34,632 nt of DNA from Methanobacteriota archaeon (lineage in GTDB: Archaea > Thermoplasmatota > Poseidoniia > Poseidoniales > Poseidoniaceae). The DNA lies in assembly GCA_018623995.1 (NCBI GenBank), contig JAAZUV010000002.1, positions 1 through 34,632 on the forward strand, written 5' to 3'. The number at the start of each line of letters is the position of its first letter. Positions within the stretch are counted from its first letter, which is position 1. A program made the translations under genes and the position numbers. The notes under the pieces are model-generated. The model was not told the DNA's origin, did no database searches, and saw only the letters and a list, made by a program, of their open reading frames with translations. Of this stretch, positions 9,766 to 15,646 are shown piece after piece.

Positions 9766-10764
9766 TCAGTCGTCTCGATCCTTGCCTTGATAGCGTCGAG
9801 GACGAATGGGTTGAGGTCCTCGGTTGTGTGCATGGCCTGGCCGTTTTCCTCGAGCTTTTCGATAACGCTCATTTGGACGCTCATCGTTGTGATCACGGCT
9901 TGGACGACCTCGTCCAGAGTCACGTCGATCATCACGACCGTCTCTGTTCCCGCCGAATCCACGGCCTCCGTCGCGCCTTCCGCCACGTCGATCTGAATCC
10001 CTTCCACGACCTCCGTCGCGGCTTCCACCACGTCGGTCTGAATCTCTTCCACGACCTCCACCGAATCCACGGCCTCCGTCACGGCTTCCACCGCGTCGGT
10101 CTGAATCTCTACCACCTCGTTGACCACGGTCTGAAAAGCCTCCACGAGACCGTCCATGGCCGCCGCCAGGCTTTGGCTTTCCACAACTGTTGCATTCCGT
10201 TCGGAATGAGAAGTTAATGTTGCCACATGAGGGGCATTCCCAATCGTTGCGTCCATGACGTTCCTGTTGAGGTCGGTCTCGACGATTGTTTGAGCGGTTA
10301 TTGTCTCTGAAGGAGGATTTGTAGGCTTTGACATTCCCTTCTTTGGCTTTGCCACAACTGTTGCATTCCGTTCTCCAGGAGAAATTGACATTGTTGCAAG
10401 CAGCACAAACCCAGTCGTCTTTTTGTTCGTCATTCCTTCGACGATTGTCTCGACGATCAAAAGAGCGGTCGTCACGACGTTGAGGTCGATCGCTGCGTTG
10501 CTCTCGACGAGGACGTTCTTCACGTTCTTTCTTTGCTCGAATGGTTACAATAGCACCGATGAATGCATCGTTGTCTTGCTTCCGATCAAGATGCGCGACA
10601 TGTGCAAGAGGGGCTTCGGTCGAGCCAAGAACTGCGTCGACCTTACCAATGTAGTGCCCATCTTCCTCTCGGACGATGATGGAGCCAAGAGCTGGTGAAG
10701 AGCCACTAAAGGTGAGAAGTAAACCACCCTCGTGGCTTGTACGGTCTACAGTACCTCGAAACAT
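9766..10764 (-). CDS. Gar1-like RNA-binding protein with two RanBP2-type zinc fingers and an RGG/RDGGR tail
   Basis: 332 residues from ATG 10764 (GAGGG just upstream; an in-frame TTG at 10773 is possible). Residues 1-77 match the small beta-barrel of Gar1/Naf1 of H/ACA ribonucleoproteins: short glycine-rich strands, then PALGSIIVREEDGHYIGKV, a V.G....P segment and a lysine-rich end. An Arg/Asp-rich linker leads to two zinc fingers of RanBP2 type, W-x-C-x2-C-x3-(V/I)NFS(W/F)R-x2-C-x2-C. The first has Trp118 and Cys120/123/134/137, the second Trp175 and Cys177/180/191/194. Residues 199-290 form a low-complexity Arg-Gly-Asp-Ser tail with RGG and RDGGR repeats, and the end is basic. Archaeal Gar1 is normally a free protein of about 80-100 residues, so the fusion is unusual. 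Predicted role: RNA binding, possibly as the Gar1 subunit of pseudouridylation complexes or as a general RNA chaperone. Confidence 0.85.
   Translation of the reverse strand: MFRGTVDRTSHEGGLLLTFSGSSPALGSIIVREEDGHYIGKVDAVLGSTEAPLAHVAHLDRKQDNDAFIGAIVTIRAKKEREERPRREQRSDRPQRRDDRSFDRRDNRRRNDEQKDDWVCAACNNVNFSWRTECNSCGKAKEGNVKAYKSSFRDNNRSNNRRDRPQQERHGRNDWECPSCGNINFSFRTECNSCGKPKPGGGHGRSRGGFSDRGQRGGRDSDRRGGSRDGGRGFGGGRGRDSDRRGGSRDGGRGRDSDRRGGRRDGGRGFGGNRDGRDDRRDSGRGRPSRDHNDERPNERYRKARGKRPGHAHNRGPQPIRPRRYQGKDRDD
9895..10145 (-). repeat. Imperfect tandem repeats encoding the RGG/RDSDRRGG tail
   Basis: The stretch encoding RGRDSDRRGGSRDGG and variants is built from imperfect units. The marker octamer TCTGAATC (plus strand) recurs at about 9992, 10037 and 10100, spacings of 45 and 63 bases, both multiples of nine. 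The pattern implies unit-by-unit expansion that keeps the reading frame. Confidence 0.65.
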
Positions 10765-10809
10765 GTCCCTCAACCCTACGTGCCTTGCAACTGCGTTTGA
10801 GTCTGTTGG

Positions 10810-12726
10810 TCAATCTCGGCGTGATGAAACCCATCCTGCTGCAACCAATCCAATCATCAGCGTAGCAAGGAGTCCTGGAGCAGGAAGGATGTTCCCGCCC
10901 TCATCTTCGCTGTTGGTTGTGGTTGAATCGCCACCTGAATCTGTGCCTCCAGCGTTCGGATCAATCACATCGATGCTCAAAGTGGTCGATGCACCAGACT
11001 CATCGGTTGCAACAATAACCACATTGTATGGTGATTCGACGTTGTTCTGGATGCAGTTGGCAATGGAGACTTGAATTTCCCATGCGAGATTGTCTCGATT
11101 GAAATTCGATGTTTGGCCGTTGCAGATGCTCAAGACCATGCTCACATCTTGACCATCAGGATCGATGACGTTTCCATTGAGCGTAAATTTCAGTCCATCG
11201 AGTTCCCACTCAGCCTCTTGACCCTGAAGATTGGTATCAATTGTAATCGTTGGAGGTGTGTTTGCCTTTTCAATGCCCAGATCAAGCATGAAGTTGTAAT
11301 CCAACATCCCATTGGCGGTGGCTGAACCCATGATCATGACTTCGCCAGGTGCAAGGCCAGACATCGACAACGAGAGAACCGTGAAGGCCCCTTGAGCCAC
11401 CGCAGTCGTTTCCGAGCCCATAGCGGACATTTGATGTGCGTGAGCTGTTACAGTTAGGCTTTGAACAAGGTCGGTTGGTGCAACAGTGAATTCGATTTGG
11501 TCACCGTCACTTGACACTGCTGCAGAGGCGTCCATGACCTTGCCGAAGGTGTAGTTGCGGTGTTCAACGGTTTCTGCGCCAAATGCATCGACGCCAGCAC
11601 ACTGTCCTACGGCTGAATCACCGTTTGCAGTAACGTACAACGCAGCGTTTTCATCCATGCGAACATCCCAGCCAGCATCGACGAAATTACATTGCAAACT
11701 CCATCCGCTCTCGTCGGTCACCCACGTACCTGCATCTTCGCTTGCAAGCATCTCTCCGTTGGTTGTTCCAACTGGGATGATGGTCCCTTCAGCGGGTGCA
11801 AGTGCGGTCCAAACAGGGTCCTCGTTGGTGAACGGTGCCATGGTCGTAAAGTCAACAAACAGATTACGGACCATTGGATAGGAACCGAGCGGGTAATCGA
11901 CATCAGCGACGATGCGCAATCGTCCGTCAGGCAGGAATTCGCTCTCTGGTACTGCAAGTGCTTCGTTGAGAACTCCGTCGTCATAGAAGCCCATTTCAGC
12001 AACACGTAGTCCTTGTTCGACCGGGAAGGTCATGATCAAGCGTGCATCGGTGATGTTGGTGATGTTCATGGCGAGTGTAAAGTTCGAACTACCTTGGTTC
12101 GGAAGCTGGTCAAAACGCACATTGTTGTTCTCATTTTCAGCAATAAGCAGATGAATTTCCAGATCGTCCGTCACTGTGACCGGGACCTCCTTGCATCCTG
12201 CATCTGAAAGTGGGCTACTGCATGATCGCTCTTGCTCGTGACCGGTTGGAACGAGGTTGACTTCATCGAGTGCAATTCCGTCCTCCACGAATTCAAGATC
12301 GTTCCAGTCCACGTTTCCTCGATGTGCAAGCCCTTCACGAATACCGAGTCGGGTTTCCATGTCGGCGATACACTTTGGTCCGATGGAGCGAACAGCTTCT
12401 CGCTCGTCGGTTGAAATCCAGTCATCGTCACCACCAGGGACGCCCTCAAACAGACCATCCAAATTGTCTCGGACAACAGCGGATTTGCTGCCGTTCACCC
12501 ATGCTCTCGCATCCATGACCCCAGTAGCCCAATCGTCGTTCACATCGAGCGTGAAGAGAGCGAAATCGTATTCGAAGAGGTCTTCGAACGTGTAGCCACT
12601 GCAATCAACATCGAGGCTACCTTGACGTCCAGATGTTGTCTGAACAGGTTCGCTTTCATCCAAAGTGGACATTTCAATCGACGGACTCACGAGGGCTAGA
12701 AGCATCATGATGAGGACGGGTATCAT
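10810..12726 (-). CDS. Secreted protein with C-terminal PAPG-helix-RR anchor
   Basis: 638 residues. The N-terminus is a signal peptide starting at the ATG (MIPVLIMMLLALVSPSIEM). The mature part is acidic, with several N-glycosylation-type sequons (NFT, NIT, NYT) and cysteine pairs in beta-sandwich-like regions. One Ig/cadherin-like segment lies near residues 490-590 (NVIDPDGQDVSMVLSIC, then VVIVATDESGAST). A low-complexity linker rich in Gly, Ser, Thr and Asp precedes the C-terminus, which reads LPAPGLLATLMIGLVAAGW followed by VSSRRD: a short motif, one membrane helix and basic residues. It has the layout of archaeosortase-type PGF-CTERM signals without the same motif. It lies 46 bases downstream of the ABC-2 permease gene and 45 bases upstream of the Gar1-like gene. 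No enzyme motif is seen. Confidence 0.8.
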   Translation of the reverse strand: MIPVLIMMLLALVSPSIEMSTLDESEPVQTTSGRQGSLDVDCSGYTFEDLFEYDFALFTLDVNDDWATGVMDARAWVNGSKSAVVRDNLDGLFEGVPGGDDDWISTDEREAVRSIGPKCIADMETRLGIREGLAHRGNVDWNDLEFVEDGIALDEVNLVPTGHEQERSCSSPLSDAGCKEVPVTVTDDLEIHLLIAENENNNVRFDQLPNQGSSNFTLAMNITNITDARLIMTFPVEQGLRVAEMGFYDDGVLNEALAVPESEFLPDGRLRIVADVDYPLGSYPMVRNLFVDFTTMAPFTNEDPVWTALAPAEGTIIPVGTTNGEMLASEDAGTWVTDESGWSLQCNFVDAGWDVRMDENAALYVTANGDSAVGQCAGVDAFGAETVEHRNYTFGKVMDASAAVSSDGDQIEFTVAPTDLVQSLTVTAHAHQMSAMGSETTAVAQGAFTVLSLSMSGLAPGEVMIMGSATANGMLDYNFMLDLGIEKANTPPTITIDTNLQGQEAEWELDGLKFTLNGNVIDPDGQDVSMVLSICNGQTSNFNRDNLAWEIQVSIANCIQNNVESPYNVVIVATDESGASTTLSIDVIDPNAGGTDSGGDSTTTNSEDEGGNILPAPGLLATLMIGLVAAGWVSSRRD

Positions 12727-12772
12727 GTTTGGACGAGACCAACAACGTTCATCAATGCTTGGTTAAGAACAG

Positions 12773-13603
12773 TCAAGGAACAAGCCGATTCAGTCGACGC
12801 TGGAACAGGTAGACCGGTACAATTGTCCATAGGATGGCAGCAAAGTAAGCGCCAAGTGCTGAAACACCTCGATCAACCCCGTCCAATCGGGTCTCCAAAA
12901 GGTGATGATAGACTCCGTTCGGAGAAAGCAAATCCAAGCGCCCCTCAAACACGAGGTATCCTTGATCTTGAGTGTCGCCAACTGCAACGCCGTTCAATGC
13001 AGCGAGAAGTGTCGTGAACAGGACCCAGAGCAATGTGAACAAGAACCACAGGCCGATTGAAAATGCAATGGCAGAGCCTTGTTCCTTGGCAATACTTGAT
13101 GCGAGCAGGGCGAAGACAGTGTACCACAGAAGAATTAACATCGCTGCAACGATGTAGATCAGGGCATCACCAAACGGCATCCACATACCGCTTCGATATC
13201 CTACAAGCATCATGGATGCAGCCAAAAGAACTGCCACAGGAAGCGCAATGCTGCTCCAATGGCCAAACATGAGGACAACACCTTGTCTCCATCGTGGCAT
13301 TGGTTGGGAAAGGCGGACTTCGAGAACACCGCTCACACGATCTCGGCTTATTCCATCGTGAGCGATGAGGACGGCAGCCATCGTCCCAGCAAAGACGATA
13401 CCAATGCTTGCAAGGAACATGACTTCCGTTCCGTTCTTTGGAAGCTGTTCTGCTGGAAGCTGAATGTTTGGGTCTGCGAAACCCCAAGCCATTCCTGGAA
13501 TGAACAACAAAAGAATCGGCAGCATGATCAACATCCGTGTCGACAACATTCGTTGCTTACTGAGAGCAAACGCAAGCCGCCACATTCGTTTGGATGGTGT
13601 CAT
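12773..13603 (-). CDS. ABC-2 type transporter, membrane permease
   Basis: 276 residues with about six membrane helices: near residues 22-42, 64-82, 105-130, 145-170, 180-203 and 248-265. A cytoplasmic segment after the second helix reads HDGISRDRVSGVLEVRLSQPMPRW, the Ser/Arg-rich coupling region common in ABC-2 permeases of the NatB/YhaP kind. Its start overlaps the stop of the ATPase gene by four bases (ATGA), so the two are translationally coupled and form one exporter. The substrate cannot be told from the sequence. The neighbouring secreted protein could be a partner, but nothing proves it. Confidence 0.88.
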   Translation of the reverse strand: MTPSKRMWRLAFALSKQRMLSTRMLIMLPILLLFIPGMAWGFADPNIQLPAEQLPKNGTEVMFLASIGIVFAGTMAAVLIAHDGISRDRVSGVLEVRLSQPMPRWRQGVVLMFGHWSSIALPVAVLLAASMMLVGYRSGMWMPFGDALIYIVAAMLILLWYTVFALLASSIAKEQGSAIAFSIGLWFLFTLLWVLFTTLLAALNGVAVGDTQDQGYLVFEGRLDLLSPNGVYHHLLETRLDGVDRGVSALGAYFAAILWTIVPVYLFQRRLNRLVP

Positions 13604-14610
13604 TCTTCCTCACCACCCACTGTTCGGAACGGTATCATGCTGCTTTGTTCAACATCCATTCCGATGGTTTCCCGATCCATCCCTGTTGCTGCGCAAAGCA
13701 GTTCGATGAGCGTTGGAGGTACAACTCTCCAGGTTGAAATTGTATGATTGTTCTTCACGAGTGTCTCGAGAAGGTCATGATGGCCCGATTCGATGACATA
13801 GCGATGTTGTCTTTCGGATTCGATGTGTTCGAGAACGTTCATTGCGTCGAGAAGTTCTTGCTCGATTTGCCGATCGAGAACGATTTCAGTCATTTGTTCA
13901 AAGCCAAGATTGGCTCGAAGTGAATCGGTTGTGCCATGAGCGAGCAGTTGGCCACGGTGAAGCAATGCAATGGTGTCAACGAGGTGATCAAGTTCTGCGA
14001 GATGATGGCTTGAAACGATGATCGAGATGCCTTTGTTTGCTAACGAGCGAAGCAAACGTTTGAACGCATCAATTGCAACTGGATCCATGCCATTGAATGG
14101 TTCATCGAGGACGAGAACACGTGGCGTTCCAAGCAAAGCAACGCCCAATGAAAGCCGTTGCCTCATACCTTGACTCAATGAATCAAGGGTAGAATCCATT
14201 CGATTTTTGAGTCCCACAACGGCAAGAACATCGAGTGCAGATTGAACCGAGCAGCCACGCAAGTGTGCAAATTCAGTCATCGTTCGACGAATGGTTCCTT
14301 GACTCGACCATCGGACTTGTTCAGGCATGAATCCGACCAAGGAACGTAAAGCATCGCTGTCCATTACGCTATCATGGCGTTTCACCGTTCCTTCTTCGAG
14401 CGGGAGGATGCCGCTGATCATCCGCAAGAGTGTGGTTTTTCCAGCACCGTTTGTTCCTACTAAGCCAATGATGCTTCCTTCCGGAATGGAAAGATCGACG
14501 TGGGTGATTCCCGCTCCTTTTCGTTTTTTGAACGGATTGTACCATGCAGGATTTGGAATTTGGTGGCGATATCCGATGGAGTCAAACTGCATCGCATCGT
14601 CATCCCCCAT
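13600..14610 (-). CDS. ABC-2 type transporter, ATP-binding protein
   Basis: 336 residues. Walker A is GTNGAGKTT (52-60), the Q-loop region is GFMPEQ (93-98), the signature is LSQGM (145-149), Walker B is VLVLDE (165-170) and the switch histidines are in SSHHL (200-204), a complete ATPase of the multidrug/Na-export (CcmA/NatA) class. About 100 residues after the core form a C-terminal extension with a regular helix-strand pattern, seen in other ABC-2 ATPases. The ATG at 14610 has no Shine-Dalgarno sequence; an internal ATG at residue 7 is an alternative. It powers the permease encoded directly downstream and diverges from the membrane-protein gene on the plus strand. Confidence 0.9.
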   Translation of the reverse strand: MGDDDAMQFDSIGYRHQIPNPAWYNPFKKRKGAGITHVDLSIPEGSIIGLVGTNGAGKTTLLRMISGILPLEEGTVKRHDSVMDSDALRSLVGFMPEQVRWSSQGTIRRTMTEFAHLRGCSVQSALDVLAVVGLKNRMDSTLDSLSQGMRQRLSLGVALLGTPRVLVLDEPFNGMDPVAIDAFKRLLRSLANKGISIIVSSHHLAELDHLVDTIALLHRGQLLAHGTTDSLRANLGFEQMTEIVLDRQIEQELLDAMNVLEHIESERQHRYVIESGHHDLLETLVKNNHTISTWRVVPPTLIELLCAATGMDRETIGMDVEQSSMIPFRTVGGEEE

Positions 14611-14673
14611 GCTACGGCTTAGAAGGCATATGTCTCAAATGCTTTGTTTTTGGTAACCATATCCCAAACGCAT

Positions 14674-15585
14674 ATGACCGATTCATCCTGTTCGTTGAGC
14701 ATGGGGATGGCCATTGATACGATTGGCTTCCTCCTTGTTCTCGTTTCGATTCCGCTCGCTTTTGGTATTCTAAGACTTGTTACCAAGAACGAATCAATCG
14801 AATTCGTATCGTTCATTGGTCAACGTTCAACATTGTACGCATTCGCAGGACTGGTTCTCTTGCTCGTCATCCCTTACGGTGCGTTCGTTGTTCTGCCAAT
14901 CATCGTTGCTCTCTCATTTGCAAGTCCAGCAGGGCGTCTGGATTGGGCTGAGTTTCGTAATCGGCGTATCCTGGCTGGATTGCTGGTATTGTTGATGCTC
15001 GGAGCTTCTGGATTCATGCCCACTGACGCTCCACGCGCGCCGGAAGAATGGGGTGAACCGTTTGCAACGGAGAACCCCTACGCACCGGCTTGGCCCAGCA
15101 GTCAGCAGTATACTTGGGTATTTGTTGAACCAATGGATCCAACCAATTTTGAAGTTGTTCAGAGTCTTGTTCTTCGAACTCCCCATCAACACAATCCCTT
15201 CCTGCAAGTCGAATCATCGATTTGGATTTCATCGTTGCTTGGCTTGCAGGAGTCGAGAATGCGTCAAGCGATTGACTTGGTTGATGAACGAGTCCCAATC
15301 CGAATCGATAGCGAAGCCTTCCGACTTGATCAGAAAGGCGATGCACAATCGCACACGTTCCGACCAAGCTCTGGTGATGTTGAACTCAACGTTTGGGTCT
15401 ATGACTGCTATACAACCTCTGGAACGGATCCTGAAGGGACGAACGTTGGCGAAGTTGTCGTTGTTGGACAATCCAACTGGGGAGGAACGGTTGAGTTGTT
15501 GGTCATCGTCCGGCCATTTTTCCATGATGGTCTCACCACTGATCCATATGCAGAATCTCTTGTCAACGCATGGATTGATGTATAG
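14674..15585 (+). CDS. Membrane protein of unknown function with C-terminal extracytoplasmic domain
   Basis: About 303 residues from ATG 14674; TTG 14644 or ATG 14701 are alternatives and none has a good ribosome binding site. Three hydrophobic helices lie in the first third: TIGFLLVLVSIPLAFGIL, then TLYAFAGLVLLLVIPYGAF continuing into a second segment, then ILAGLLVLLMLGASGFM. About 200 soluble residues follow, rich in Trp and Pro near PYAPAWPSSQQYTWVFVEP and beta-like later (DVELNVWVYDCYTTSG). I do not recognise the family. It reads toward the transferrin-like operon, and its stop codon directly abuts the first operator, so that operon has its own promoter. Confidence 0.7.
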   Translation: MTDSSCSLSMGMAIDTIGFLLVLVSIPLAFGILRLVTKNESIEFVSFIGQRSTLYAFAGLVLLLVIPYGAFVVLPIIVALSFASPAGRLDWAEFRNRRILAGLLVLLMLGASGFMPTDAPRAPEEWGEPFATENPYAPAWPSSQQYTWVFVEPMDPTNFEVVQSLVLRTPHQHNPFLQVESSIWISSLLGLQESRMRQAIDLVDERVPIRIDSEAFRLDQKGDAQSHTFRPSSGDVELNVWVYDCYTTSGTDPEGTNVGEVVVVGQSNWGGTVELLVIVRPFFHDGLTTDPYAESLVNAWIDV

Positions 15586-15603
15586 TTTTAGGGTGGCCTA
15601 AAA
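15586..15603 (+). promoter_or_regulatory. Operator-like inverted repeat 1 (DtxR/IdeR-like)
   Basis: TTTTAGGGTGGCCTAAAA: perfect seven-base arms TTTTAGG/CCTAAAA around a four-base centre. It begins right after the upstream stop codon and lies directly before the TATA-like element. The TTAGG...CCTAA core is that of DtxR/IdeR-family metal-dependent repressor sites (family knowledge; assignment is inference). Confidence 0.7.
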
Positions 15604-15610
15604 TTATATA
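15604..15610 (+). promoter_or_regulatory. TATA-like element of the transferrin-like uptake operon
   Basis: TTATATA sits between the two inverted repeats, about 40 bases before the start codon. Transcription would begin roughly 25 bases on, inside or next to the second repeat. The ribosome binding site GGAG at 15638-15641 follows, giving a short leader before ATG 15647. Confidence 0.6.
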
Positions 15611-15618
15611 CTACATAG

Positions 15619-15636
15619 TTTTAGGGCAACCGAAAA
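15619..15636 (+). promoter_or_regulatory. Operator-like inverted repeat 2 (DtxR/IdeR-like)
   Basis: TTTTAGGGCAACCGAAAA: same length and four-base centre as repeat 1, one mismatch between the arms (CCGAAAA instead of CCTAAAA); flanking G and C extend the pairing by one. Its centre is 33 bases from that of repeat 1, about three helical turns, so two repressor dimers could sit on the same face of the DNA. Confidence 0.6.
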
Positions 15637-15646
15637 CGGAGAGATA

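Noticed and set aside
9895..10145. CRISPR-like regular repeats
   Set aside because: Units are imperfect, spaced in multiples of nine with no unique spacers, and lie inside the Gar1-like coding frame.
9720..10523. A 267-residue frame on the minus strand rich in VVEEIQTDVVEAATE-like repeats, and a 129-residue plus-strand frame rich in His and Leu over the same bases
   Set aside because: Both are by-products of the repetitive, Arg/Gly-coding RGG region read in other frames. The zinc fingers and Gar1 barrel of the overlapping frame show which one is real.
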